Shown here: piece by piece, positions 20,564 through 30,318 of the stretch | Layout of the letters: each line of letters begins with the position of its first letter | Numbering within the stretch: the first letter of the stretch is position 1 | Origin: Fragilariopsis cylindrus CCMP1102 | Lineage: Eukaryota > Bacillariophyta > Bacillariophyceae > Bacillariales > Bacillariaceae | Reading direction: 5' to 3' | DNA length: 30,318 nucleotides | Assembly (NCBI GenBank): GCA_900095095.1 | Contig: FMBT01000642.1 | Span: 1 to 30,318, forward strand | Translations under genes and position numbers: made by a program | Notes under the pieces: model-generated | What the model saw: the letters and a program-made list of their open reading frames with translations, nothing else | Databases searched by the model: none | What the model was told of the DNA's origin: nothing

Positions 20564-21127
20564 ATGAGTTCTACAACAGGAAACGAAAGATGGACGACGT
20601 TAGAGTTGGATTTGAACAATGGATGCCCATCGCACACTTTAAAAACACCCCTACGAAGACCATCTACCAATGACTTGATGAGCAACCAATTCGATATCAG
20701 CATAAATAGCGTTATGAGTGACATTACGTTTAACAGCTTCGGTATTAGTATCGTACAGCAACAACCGTCACCATCGATGAGTAAGGATAACTTGTTACGA
20801 TACAGAAATATGGTGGAAAGTTCCGGTAGTAGTACTACGAATCAAAGCAATTCCATTTGGATATCATCACCAACTTTATCATCATTGAACAGCAGCAACA
20901 ACAGCAACAGCAAGAAGAAGATGAAGAAGACGAAATCTGCATCATCCTCATCATCATCACGTTTAGCAGATAATCAAAGACGATGGTTAGCAACATCAGC
21001 AAATGAAAAGGCACTCGATCGACCAATTGGTATGATAAAACGAAATTCAAGTTCATGTTTGTTCCCTGTTGGATCCCCTGTATCGGCGAAAAAAACAGAA
21101 GAAGTGACTAATATCATCATCATTTAA
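20564..21127 (+). CDS. Hypothetical Ser-rich protein, 187 aa
   Basis: This single-exon ORF starts with AAAATGAGT after an ACACCAACAC leader, a favourable eukaryotic start context, and ends in TAA. I do not recognise it. The N-terminal half is mixed-composition (WTTLELDLNNG, TPLRRPSTNDLMS, FDISINSVMSDITFNSFGIS). The second half holds Ser/Asn runs, a basic KKKMKKTKS segment, a Ser run, then RRWLATSANEKALDRPIGMI. The final residues are VTNIIII. There is no signal peptide or membrane segment. It may be a disordered nuclear or regulatory protein, but that is only composition-based. It stands alone between two long non-coding stretches. Confidence 0.5.
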   Translation: MSSTTGNERWTTLELDLNNGCPSHTLKTPLRRPSTNDLMSNQFDISINSVMSDITFNSFGISIVQQQPSPSMSKDNLLRYRNMVESSGSSTTNQSNSIWISSPTLSSLNSSNNSNSKKKMKKTKSASSSSSSRLADNQRRWLATSANEKALDRPIGMIKRNSSSCLFPVGSPVSAKKTEEVTNIIII

Positions 21128-22717
21128 GACTGTAGCTTACTGTAGCTTAAAGTAAGTATAGAAATCATAGCTGTAATGAAATTTCTTTTGAACTAGAATC
21201 ATTATTAATATCTCTTCGATTTTACTACTATCTACTAGACCAGACTAGACTAGGTACATAGAGATTTTACTATTAGGCTACTAAATAAAAGAACCTATTT
21301 AGGATGGCCATATAGACGGAGGATTCTACATGTCAGGAGTATTAGTACTATGGGTTCCCCTATTGTAGCAGTAACTGCAGTGTACCGTACAAGTCTACTA
21401 CAAAGCTAGTAGTCTGATGATCTGTTGTCAAGATTTTGCAAAACGAGAAGTACCAAGCTAGTACTGGAGAACTGAATCTTATCAACATTTTTTTGTTTCC
21501 TCTTTCTTTATTCAGCTGCCAGCTTGCAATCTTTGGTTGATGATGTTTTTAATCCCCAACGAACAGTCACATCATTCTATTATTATAGTACGTAGGACCA
21601 CTTGCATAAAGTTGTACCGCCTAAGCGTTTTGTGCTAATTTCAAAGAAGTACTAAGTTAGTGCATACTTTTATTGAAGTATTAGATTATTATTCGTTGCT
21701 ATTCAGCTACCAGCTTGAGTGCTTCCCTTGAAGATATTGTTGAATCCCCAAAGGAACAATTATTATTACAGTAGGGCCACTTACATACTGTACACTGCAT
21801 CGCCTGAGCATTTTACATATTATTATTATTATTACAGTATTCAAGTAACGTTAAGTAAACTATTTTAAATAGAAAACAATAATATTATTATCTTTCGAAC
21901 GTTGTGTTACACCATTCTTACTGGATCACACTTTGTAACGCCTCCATTCGTTTATCTTGGCAGGCACGAAGATGTTTGCTTCAATAAAAAAAATAAAAAA
22001 AATATGTTACAGTAATGCATGTGCGTGCGCGTTGCTTGTACGCTCGGAAGATGAACAGAAGAGATTTTTTTTAATTTGGGGGTCATAAAAAGAGGGGATT
22101 AAGGACTTTGTGTCATCCGTCCGCGCTCTCACGTAAAATAAAAATGAAAACCTGGATTTCTCGTGCCGACGAGTTCGTATGATTTACTGTAGTACATAAA
22201 AAATGCAATATCATCCCTTCCGAGCTCGTGTGAAATAAAGTCTGAACGGATATATCTCGACGATAAAAACACAAATATCGTTGTGTACTGTATCTACTGT
22301 ATGAAATATTTTTCAGCCAGCCAGGCACGCACTGTTAAGTGATTTTTCGAATCCAACGGAAAAGTAACAGTACAAGCAGTGGTTAGGCTGGTTCCAGTAG
22401 AAGTAGATCACACTTTGTTTGCATTTGTCTGAATAATAAGCCCTTTTCGTATTTTAGAGCACGTCGTGTCAATCAATAATTTTCCCTCATTTTTCTTTTA
22501 TTTTTGCCGCCGATGGCTTAGTAAAACTGTATCATCATCAAGTTAAAAGAAAAATCTGGCTTTTTGTTGCATTCCGATTGCATACTGCTTTCCTATCGCA
22601 TCCTCTATTCTTCATTACTGTGCATACATACATACATAAAAACTTCTTATGTATTGAGCAATTATAGAAGAAGAAGAAGAAGAAGAAAAGAACAGTAACA
22701 GGAGCACAGTAAACAGT
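21128..22717. other. Intergenic with diverged duplication
   Basis: No gene is seen. Two related blocks of about 110-130 bp begin at 21514 and 21704 (TTCAGCT(G/A)CCAGCTTG ... AATCCCCAA ... AGTA(G/C)G..CCACTT). The interval is rich in TACTGTA/TACAGTA heptamers. The right end, with a GAA repeat at about 22668-22686, is the probable 5' UTR of the next gene. Confidence 0.55.
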
Positions 22718-23503
22718 ATGTCGTTTTTAGCAACAATAAGCAGACGACGAAAAAGTAGTAAGAAGTACGGCAATAGCATTGGCAATAGTAATGACGGCGC
22801 CAAAGGTTTTTCATCAGAATCCTGTATCTCAAATATTGTTATTGGTGACACCTATTCAATGCCAACAGAAGCATATTGTTCAATTGATACATCAGCAAAT
22901 TCTTCCTTTCTGAATGATGATGATGATGATGATGATGAACACTACTACTCAAACTCAAACCCAGCACTATCGTCTGTGCAGCACCTGCAAGAAGAAAAAG
23001 AAGAAGAAGAAGAACCACAGGAGCAAACATCTTATGATGATATTGTTTTATTTTTAGATCAAGGACAAGAATCTGTTGAAATTATTACTATTGCAACAAC
23101 AAAGAATGATAATAATGGTCAATCATTATTGTCGTCGTCGCAACAAGTTACAAATGTTTCATTTGGTGGTACAACATATTATGATAGTCAACCTGAACAA
23201 CAAACATTGTCATCGTCATCGTTATCGTCGTCGTCGTCGAACAACGAGGATGACTTGATGATTGAACCTGATCGAAGTTGGACTATGAATGATGACGTGA
23301 TTGGTTGTGTTGTTGTTGATTGTGATTATGATTATGACGATGACTATGATCAATTTTCTGATCAACAACAAAAACAACAACAGCTCGATGATGATGATAA
23401 CAAAGATGATGATAACAAAGATGATGATATTTGTATGATTGACGGTATACGTCATAGTCCTAGTGAAAGTATTGGATATCATATCGAATTAGCAGAAGCA
23501 TAG
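22718..23503 (+). CDS. Hypothetical acidic low-complexity protein, 261 aa
   Basis: This is a single-exon ORF from ATG 22718 to TAG. I do not recognise it. The start is basic (SRRRKSSKK), then comes a short mixed stretch, an Asp run (eight residues), a Glu run, Ser runs and a very acidic Tyr/Asp stretch (DCDYDYDDDYDQ). Two exact DDDNK repeats precede the C-terminal ICMIDGIRHSPSESIGYH. No known domain is visible. Asp and Ser runs are encoded by GAT and TCG/TCA repeats that vary by slippage. Its 3' end lies only about 90 bp from the 3' end of the kinase gene on the other strand, so the two transcripts may overlap. Confidence 0.5.
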   Translation: MSFLATISRRRKSSKKYGNSIGNSNDGAKGFSSESCISNIVIGDTYSMPTEAYCSIDTSANSSFLNDDDDDDDEHYYSNSNPALSSVQHLQEEKEEEEEPQEQTSYDDIVLFLDQGQESVEIITIATTKNDNNGQSLLSSSQQVTNVSFGGTTYYDSQPEQQTLSSSSLSSSSSNNEDDLMIEPDRSWTMNDDVIGCVVVDCDYDYDDDYDQFSDQQQKQQQLDDDDNKDDDNKDDDICMIDGIRHSPSESIGYHIELAEA

Positions 23504-23592
23504 CAGCAGCAACAGATTAAAAAAAACGAAAGCAAAAAACAAAATACAACAGAATCAATAAATCAATCAATCAATCATTTTAAAGATATATT

Positions 23593-26500
23593 TTAGAGTG
23601 ATAAACTACTACTACTTCCAAAAGTAGCAGTAATAGCAGCAGCTTTGGGGCTGCTATTATTATTATTAGGTGATGCCAAATATTTTTTCAATGATGATCC
23701 ACCATCGCCATCATCGCCATCATCATAACGACCCCTATTGTTTGTGCCTGCAGTTCCGCCAGTACTATTTTTAAAAGAACTAAAAGAAAAATTGGAGAAT
23801 GATGTTGATCCTCCTACTGATAATCTGCTTATTGACATAGTTGTTGCACCATCAGACAATAAACGTCCGTTGTTCCAAGAAGTTGTCATTATATTACTTG
23901 ATGAATAATCATTATCCATTCCCATAGATTCATCTATGGCATCATCATATTCTTCTTCATCATCTTCATCTTCTTCTTCATCATCTTCTTCATTGTCATT
24001 GTCATCATAACTCAAAAATGCTCCTCCTACTTCACCACTACTACTACCCCCACCTAATAAATCACAAGTTCTACTGCTAAAGTTAGTTGCGGCGGTATTG
24101 CTGGCACTAGCACCACCAACTTTATTACAATCAGTAGTACCCATTGACTTAAATGATTCATTCATTAATGAAAGTAATGATCCATTCATTATTGATATTG
24201 ATTGTTGGTCCAAGTCAATATCATCACCGTCATCACCATTTTCATAGGTATTGCTTTCAATATCATCTTGATCGATTTTATCATCCTTCCTACTATTGTC
24301 ATTGTCATTGTGCGCAGTATTGTTGTGCGCATTATTATTCTGCTCAGGATCTTGAAGGACCATTGAATTATTGAATTGAATATTGTTCATAATACCTTCA
24401 TCGCTACTACTTCCAATATTACTACTGTTATTGTTTTTGTTATTGTTATTGTTATTGTTGGCAGTAGTAGTACCATGATCATCCGATGATCGAAGAGAAG
24501 ATTGACTATGACGACTGATGCTGCTACGACGACTGATTTGTTTTTTCATTGATGAATGAGATGATAGTAGTGAAATTATTTCATGTAATTTTATAATGAT
24601 AGATTCAAATGATGGTCGACTTTTATAGTCTTCATCCCAGCATGATTCAATTAAATTACGCAGTATAGCACCTATCATCTCGGTCTTTGTACCAGTATTA
24701 GTACCAGTACCACCACTATTACTATTACAATCACCATCATAATCATTAATTAATTCATTTGTTATAACATTAATATTTGGACGATGATTATAATCACAAA
24801 CAGCTTCTTCAAATTTCATTGGATTTGTGTCATATTGATGATCAAAATCTTCAAGACTAACTAATTCCCATAGTACAATAGCAAATCCAAATACATCACT
24901 ACCGTATGTAGCAAAGCAACCAACACTATTATTATCATTATTGTTTCGTGATCGTTTTGAGTTTGTTATTGATGTTGGTCCACTATCACCACCAGCAGCA
25001 GTAGCAGTTGTTCGTCGTAACCATTTTCCACCCATTGTTTCTGGTGCCATATAGCGTAAACTACCAGATTTACCATGTACAACACCATCCAGTCTAGTAT
25101 TACCGCTACCGCTGCCACACCCGGTAGTACTACCAAATCGATTAGGTGATGGTACTTCTCTTGCCAAACCAAAATCAAATAGTCTCCATGTTAATTTATT
25201 TTCGATGACACCATCACTGTTGGTATCGCTACCACTATCACTAGGTCTTGATGATAATCCAACCTAAATATGAGAATTGAAGATAGAGAATAGGATAGAG
25301 AGAGACAACGAGTGAGCGAGATAAAACGAAACGAACGGGAAAGGCAGACCTGACCGATCGATCCTAATAGAACGACAATAAAAATGAACAAGAAAGCAAG
25401 TAGTGCAGTGCAGTGCAGTGCAAGTCCGTAGTACTTCCGGTAGAGACAGAAACTTTTGGTTAGTTGGTTGGTTGGTTGGTTACTTACATTATGTGGTTTT
25501 AAATCACGAAATATGATATGATTGTTATGTAAATGTATCATTCCTGTTGCAATTTGTAATGCAATATCTAATCGTTCCTGTAATAATGGAATATTATTGT
25601 TTCTTCTTGTTCTTGTTGCATAGCTGTTACTTCTACTATTTTGACTGAGAGCTGATATAGCCGATGATGTTCTTTGTGGTGCTACACGTCGATATTGATC
25701 TTGAGGTTGCTGTTGTTGTTGTTGTTGTTGTTTTTGTTGGGATCCTAAAAATGATGACAATGATGCAGCCGTCAGTGAACTTCTTCTTCTTTTGTATTGT
25801 GTTTTTTGAATTTGTTTACTATGATACCAATGACTAATCTTTTCATTTAATACACCACCCGTTAATGCTTCCATAACTAAGAAATAACCTAAATCGTTTC
25901 CATCATCAGTACATTCCTCGCCATTTTGAAATGCATTTTCTATATCACAATCTTTTGGTTTCCCATACAGTCGAACAATATTTGGATGGTGTAGTAAATT
26001 ACTTAGTAAAAATGATTCATGTATTAAATCAGCAGCAGCTGATATAAATCCACGTACATTCGTATGATGGACTGTTTTATTACTTAATGATTTACAGGCA
26101 TAATATTTCATGGGATCTAACGTACTATAGTCCTCACTGCATGTACTGGCACCACTACCACTAGCGTATGACATAAGATTACTCATCATACTACCGGATA
26201 AAGAATAATCATCAGTAGCACTAGTCCTATTATCATTATTATTCATCAGTTCTTCTTTTTGTTGTTGTTGTTTTCTTCTTAATTTTGGACATGTTACTAA
26301 ACAAACAGATGCAAAACTACCCATACCTAACATATCTTCCACAAATATATCATCCCATGATAATTGAGTATTTGTATTCTTCTCTTCTTCTTCTTTTTGA
26401 ATTCTTTTTAGTGTTGTTAATTGACTGGATCGTTGAATATCATTCAAACGTTTCTTGGCTGCTTGTCCCGCTAATTTTGCGACTTGTTTGCGTAAATTTA

Positions 26501-26717
26501 AACCAAAATGATCGGCTGCAGCTGCAGCTGCTTTAGCTTTATTAGCTTCTTTTGCTTCTGCTTCAGCGATTGATATTCTTCTTGTTCCTTCGTGATCGTT
26601 TTTATTACTACTATTGTTAATCATCCTTTTCCTCCTTTTGTTGTTATTGCTGCTATTGCTATTGTACGTATAATGTTGTTGTAACTCAATTTGTTCGTTA
26701 TTATCTTTTGGTGCCAT
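23593..26717 (-). CDS. TKL-like Ser/Thr protein kinase, two exons
   Basis: ATG 26717 opens exon 1 (26717-25488, 410 codons). A GTAAGT donor at 25487 and a TTTAG acceptor at 25264 bound a 224-nt phase-0 intron; exon 2 is 25263-23593, giving 966 aa in all. The kinase domain begins after an Ala/Lys-rich helical N-terminus. The Gly loop GMGSFASV is at 131-138, the ATP lysine Lys209 lies in YYACK, the probable alpha-C Glu is 234, FRDLKPHN is at 403-410 with catalytic Asp405 (Phe replaces the His of HRD), DFG is at 440-442 and APE at 483-485. SDVFGFAIVLWEL and SCWDEDYKSRPSF are typical of TKL kinases. Inserts of about 60-70 residues separate the Gly loop from Lys209 and interrupt the C-lobe start. 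The C-terminal 300 residues are disordered, with Asn, Ser and Asp/Glu runs. Catalytic activity is expected. Confidence 0.85.
25264..25487 (-). other. Kinase intron (224 nt) with simple repeats
   Basis: The donor is AAT/GTAAGT and the acceptor ATATTTAG/GTT. Just inside the donor is an AACC tetranucleotide repeat, and further in a TGCAC/GTGCA pentamer array at about 25404-25422. The intron falls immediately after the conserved HRDLKPxN motif. Confidence 0.85.
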
Positions 26718-28536
26718 ATCGATCACTAACTTACGAATGCACACTAATTATTATTATTATTATCCGAAAGAAAAAGAAAATGGATCGAGAGTAGTTGTCG
26801 AGAGTACAATATGAATCGAGAGAGTGTCGAGACGAGAGAGTAGAGAGAGAATCTTGTGTGTTCTTATGTCTGATTCGTCTATTAGTCTTTATTTTGTAAA
26901 TCGAAAAGTGTGTTTCGAGAGAGTGTGTCGAAAAGATTTTTGTTTGTTTGTCTGTTTCGTCTAGTAGTGTGCATTAGTCTTTGCTTTTGTTTCTTACTTT
27001 TGTTTGGGAACGTATGCATTATATAGTTCACTCTGTTGTAAGTGGTATTAGTGTGTGAATGAGCTCTACATAGATATTACAAAACACTCACTTTTCAAGA
27101 CATAAATGAGAAGGAATTTTGGATGCTGATACAGAATTATTGGAGAGGCTTGATTAAATTTTTATCAATCCTCCTCATTAATATTGGATCATTAAGTATT
27201 AATTTGTAAAATTTCTTTTTAGAACATAGTAATCGTGAACCAATCTTTTCAACGCTTTTAATGTTACACTTTCTTCTCTTTGTTGAAGAAACATACGTAC
27301 AATCCGAACTAGTACCGCGCGACGATCAACAATTCCTTTGTTTCTTTCTTTCACCCACTTAACGCAGTCTCTATATATATAATTTCACCGTGGTTACAAT
27401 TCTTAATGACCTTACATCACGTTTAATGTGATGAATTTTTGTATTGAACATTTATATAAGCCTCTTGAATATTAATTTATGGTATTAATGACATATGTGT
27501 TATATTAATTGTGAAGAAAATTTAGAAAACTATCATGTGTTGAAAACGACTCGAGCAGTATTTTTGGCCTTACCAATATATACTTGACTTTAACAACTTC
27601 GAAACTCTTTATATATAATTTCACCGTTATGAAGGGCAGGGCGGCCATAAAACTGAGTACTATTCTAACCTTTGGGTCTTGCTTATATAAACGGTAACTA
27701 ATTATGGTTGAAAAAAACGAGGAAAATATTTGTATCAATATTATACAGGAAAGGCATTGAAAAAAACGGCGAACATTATCATCTATAATAGCCTATTCGA
27801 TTATGTATATAAGCAAATATCCATATGAATGTGAACATATATATACAGTATACATTATTATTTTAATAACGTGTATGTAATATACAGTATACATTATTTT
27901 AATGACGTGTATGTAATATATATTACTATCATAATATATTATATATTATATTATTAATATAATATGTTATATATCGGTAGTGAAGAATGAATTAATCAAT
28001 CTACAGTACAATTGTATAATGATAATAAAAATATTATTATGGGCTCTTGTGTAATCTAGAATCGAATCGAAACGTATGAATGAATCGAAACTGCGAACAA
28101 CATCATCGTTGCAAATTAAAGTTCCTTTAGGTAATTTCCCATAAAAACAAAGAATTGTATTTAAGGTCGTATATTATAATATTATATAGGGTATTATTTC
28201 AGTCCCATTCGGTTCACATTATCATCCCCTCCCCAGATTACAGGTATTTTCTTCTTCTTTTCTTTTCTTTTTCTTACCGTCGTAATAGGATGATTGAAAC
28301 CACGTGTGTATAAAGGCAGTGCTGCGTAGCAAAAAAAACAGTTTCAACAAATTTTACGATACTATCCCGGTAACTTATATAAAAGAAAGAAACAAGGTCA
28401 AAAAAATATTTGGGATTGGTTACGTTGCGTTACTGTATACATATATCGACTCACTCTCCTTGTTGTTGTTATTATTTTCACTAAGTGTGTACAACCTCCC
28501 CCCCCCCCCCCCTCAAAGTTAAGTTTGAAAGATAAG
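26718..28536. other. Divergent intergenic region, AT-rich
   Basis: This lies between the kinase (-) and the Asn/Gln-rich gene (+), so it should contain both promoters. Next to the kinase is a GAGAGTGTCGAG-type repetitive purine-rich stretch (about 26780-26940). A TATATATAATTTCACCGT block occurs at about 27373 and 27610. A 36-39-bp tandem duplication lies at 27841-27915, and a poly-C run (about 28498-28512) sits 25 bp before the next ATG. No gene is supported. Confidence 0.55.
27841..27915. repeat. Two-copy ~39-bp AT-rich tandem repeat
   Basis: ATATACAGTATACATTATTA starts at 27841 and a shortened copy starts at 27880; both end in GTGTATGTA. The second copy lacks three bases of a TTA repeat. 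Confidence 0.85.
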
Positions 28537-29163
28537 ATGTCGTCGAGAGGTCGCAACAGATACTACAACAACAACCAGCAGCATTATCAGCGATCAGATA
28601 TATGGCAGCGGCGGCGGCTGCGGCAGCAGCAAGCGTGCATCAACAACAACTGCCAACCTGCTTTCTACCTTCACTACTGCCAACCTGCTACCTATAATAA
28701 TAACAATAACAATATCCCGTCATTATCACCATCGCCATCATATTTCAATAACAATCAGCAACAATCACCATCGCCATCATATTTCAATAACAATCAGCAA
28801 CAGTACTTTTCGACGGGCTACGCTGATAATAATAGCAATTCGGGTTGGGAAGACGATGACCATAATCAAGAGTATGACAACAGCAACACTCATCATGTAC
28901 AACATCAACAAGTGCAGCAGCAACCACAAGGACAATCACAACCATCGCAACAAGACATCTATTACCAACAGCAACCGTCGTCATCACCGTATGGAGTCAT
29001 TAATAATCTACAACATCAACAAGTACAGCAACCACAAGGACAATCACAACCATCGCAACACGACATCTATTACCAACAGCAACAGTCATCATCATCACCG
29101 TACGGAGTCATTAATAATATGAATAGTGGCCAAGACGACAATGATGGAGGTTGGGAAGACTAA
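28537..29163 (+). CDS. Asn/Gln-rich low-complexity protein with internal repeats, 208 aa
   Basis: The ATG at 28537 (KDK-MSSRG in the open frame) gives about 208 aa ending in TAA... the final codons read GGWED. Almost the whole sequence is Asn, Gln, Ser, Pro and Tyr. Two tandem copies of SPSPSYFNNNQQQ (about 28727-28800) are followed by two longer copies containing QPQGQSQPSQ, DIYYQQQ and SSSPYGVINN (about 28900-29110). A GWED motif closes both the first half and the C-terminus. The start is basic (SRGRNRYY). The composition resembles prion-like domains of RNA-granule proteins, but no folded domain is visible, so this is inference. The stop codon is TAA at 29161-29163. Confidence 0.5.
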   Translation: MSSRGRNRYYNNNQQHYQRSDIWQRRRLRQQQACINNNCQPAFYLHYCQPATYNNNNNNIPSLSPSPSYFNNNQQQSPSPSYFNNNQQQYFSTGYADNNSNSGWEDDDHNQEYDNSNTHHVQHQQVQQQPQGQSQPSQQDIYYQQQPSSSPYGVINNLQHQQVQQPQGQSQPSQHDIYYQQQQSSSSPYGVINNMNSGQDDNDGGWED

Positions 29164-29294
29164 AGTAAATTAGATATTCAGAATTAAAGGAAGAAAAAGA
29201 GAAAGTAATACAGAATCTATAGTAGCTAGACTACTGTACAGTAAGCTACGATGTAGTACTGTAGACGGATTTCTTGTTTCGTTATTCTTCTACT
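29164..29294. other. Short spacer with TACTGTA cluster
   Basis: Between the convergent Asn/Gln-rich gene and thioesterase lie TACTGTA at 29232 and 29257 and a perfect 12-bp palindrome TACTGTACAGTA at 29232-29243. Confidence 0.6.
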
Positions 29295-29865
29295 TTATAG
29301 TTTTGATCTTCTTAGTTGATGTTGTTGTTGTTGAAATAATGGTTTATTACCACTGCCGTCACGTCGTTGCCACTTCCCGCTACTGCTTCCGTTAAATCCT
29401 TTCTTTCTTTGTTTATTATGTTTTAATACATATTTTGTATGTAATCCTTTCGTTACTAAATTCTTCGTTATTCTTCTATCGTTCGTACTATTATTATTCT
29501 TTCTTTGTTGTTGTGTCATTATTGTTCGTTCTTCTTCTTTTGAACTTCTTCTTCTTTATAAATATCACAGGATGCAAATTGTAGTCCTCTACCAGCTTTA
29601 TTTGTTTGACATACATATTACTGTGGAACCAAGTGGGCCGGTGATATACATGGACATGTAAATCAGATGTGACACTTGGTTCATTTGATTCTAAATGTAA
29701 TAATACTGAAGTAAAGACATCCACAGCTGTTGCGGATGCACCACCATGTAATGTATCAAATCCATTACATAACTCTGGTGTTACTATAAATGATAATACT
29801 AATTGATTATTAGGATTACTATCACCGACGTCGTCGTCGTCGTTGTCTTGTTGTTGTTGTTGGGT
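29295..29865 (-). CDS. Hotdog-fold acyl-CoA thioesterase (ACOT13/THEM2-like), frame-broken
   Basis: The frame open downstream of TAG 29868-29866 encodes LVLSFIVTPELCNGFDTLHG, GASATAVDVFTSVLL and DLHVHVYHRP, the core of a PaaI/ACOT13-type hotdog thioesterase. The catalytic-type Asn (LCNG), LHGG and Asp (TAVDVFT) are present. Adding one A to the A3 run at 29605-29607 continues it as KTNKAGRGLQFASCDIYKEE, the expected next strands. Adding one more to the A4 run at 29538-29541 continues it to LVTKGLHTKYV, the family's final G-x-H-T-K motif, and on to a basic Gln-rich tail ending at 29295. Such enzymes hydrolyse fatty acyl-CoA to free acid and CoA, often in mitochondria. The 5' end is unresolved: an open stretch at 29869-29996 in the same frame (ELQKKLRSDHTMGDFAIVYC) ends at the TAG and is probably part of the gene. 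Confidence 0.65.
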
Positions 29866-30318
29866 CTATATTATAACTTCGAACAACAACATTCCGCAAT
29901 ATACTATAGCAAAATCACCCATTGTATGGTCTGAACGAAGTTTTTTCTGTAATTCTGCTAATAATACAGCATTATTGTTACTATTATTATAACCGGATCA
30001 TCATACCCCTATTGCGTGGCAACGATGACGATGACGATGACGATGACGATCGATTCATTATAATATATATCGTTGTTGTTATACCTGTTACGGTAATTAT
30101 AAGCTCCTAAATATTACAGTAGCTCGATAATAGCTAGTACCCTAACTGTGGTGCAATTTTGTGGATGATTTTTACCACCCTTTTCTCTGCTGCGCTTACT
30201 TCAGATCGATTGATAGCCTTGCTTCCTTCCTGTACAATACTATTGCTTTGCCGCAACTAGAGATGATGCCGCCATGCCACTGCCTGGATGATGATGTACA
30301 CGGTAGTGTATGTACGGT
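29866..30318 (-). other. Presumed 5' part of the thioesterase gene, unresolved
   Basis: Minus-strand 29996-29869 is open and protein-like, ending at TAG 29868-29866. A second protein-like stretch on the minus strand, about 30260-30137, reads INRSEVSAAEKRVVKIIHKI and ends at TAG 30136-30134. A GAT/CGATGA hexamer repeat (about 30022-30050) lies between them. These may be upstream exons, but I could not find splice sites that join them. A TACAGTA heptamer is at 30115. Confidence 0.3.

Overview
This is a nuclear fragment from a eukaryotic microalga, most likely a diatom. The main evidence is a DUF6824 domain (NDVVLGRGG ... PGN.WFR ... GGRF), a family I know mainly from diatoms, next to zf-CXXC and diverged HSF-type DNA-binding segments. 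GT-AG introns of about 140-240 nt, long homopolymeric Asp/Gln/Asn/Ser runs encoded by trinucleotide repeats, and AT-rich microsatellite-filled intergenic DNA fit the same picture. There are no operons, ribosome-binding sites or CRISPR arrays, and I recognised no tRNA or rRNA.

Layout: 1-2840 (+) is a frame-disrupted nuclear-regulator locus: two C2HC fingers, an acidic region, DUF6824, CXXC finger and an HSF-like domain. 3960-6438 (+) encodes a USE1-type SNARE with a long extension after its membrane anchor that carries ankyrin repeats. 6758-7750 (-) is an unrecognised 330-aa protein. 7751-12567 is repeat-rich, with a ~190-bp degenerate satellite, a perfect 123-bp tandem repeat and a 51-bp duplication, and no convincing gene. 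12568-13894 (+) is a thioredoxin-fold plus hemerythrin (HHE) fusion. 14326-18192 (-) is an unrecognised nuclear-type protein with a tandem repeated domain; one of its introns carries a 131-bp hairpin element. 18193-20563 is non-coding with dispersed repeats. 20564-21127 (+) and 22718-23503 (+) are low-complexity hypothetical proteins. 23593-26717 (-) is a two-exon TKL-like protein kinase. 28537-29163 (+) is an Asn/Gln-rich repeat protein. 29295 to about 29865 (-) is a hotdog acyl-CoA thioesterase.

Two observations stand out. First, the redoxin-hemerythrin gene has an in-frame TGA before the last helix. The full set of diiron ligands (HxxxE, HxxxH, HxxxxD) exists only if that TGA is spliced out or read through, and a second in-frame TGA lies between two alternative splice donors. 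Second, several genes break reading frame at short A-runs, and adding one A restores conserved protein sequence. This happens twice in the SNARE, twice in the thioesterase and once in the repeat-domain gene. It points to homopolymer under-calling in the assembly, or less likely to real slippage, and should temper pseudogene calls. The genes share no obvious pathway and look like an ordinary mixed chromosomal neighbourhood.
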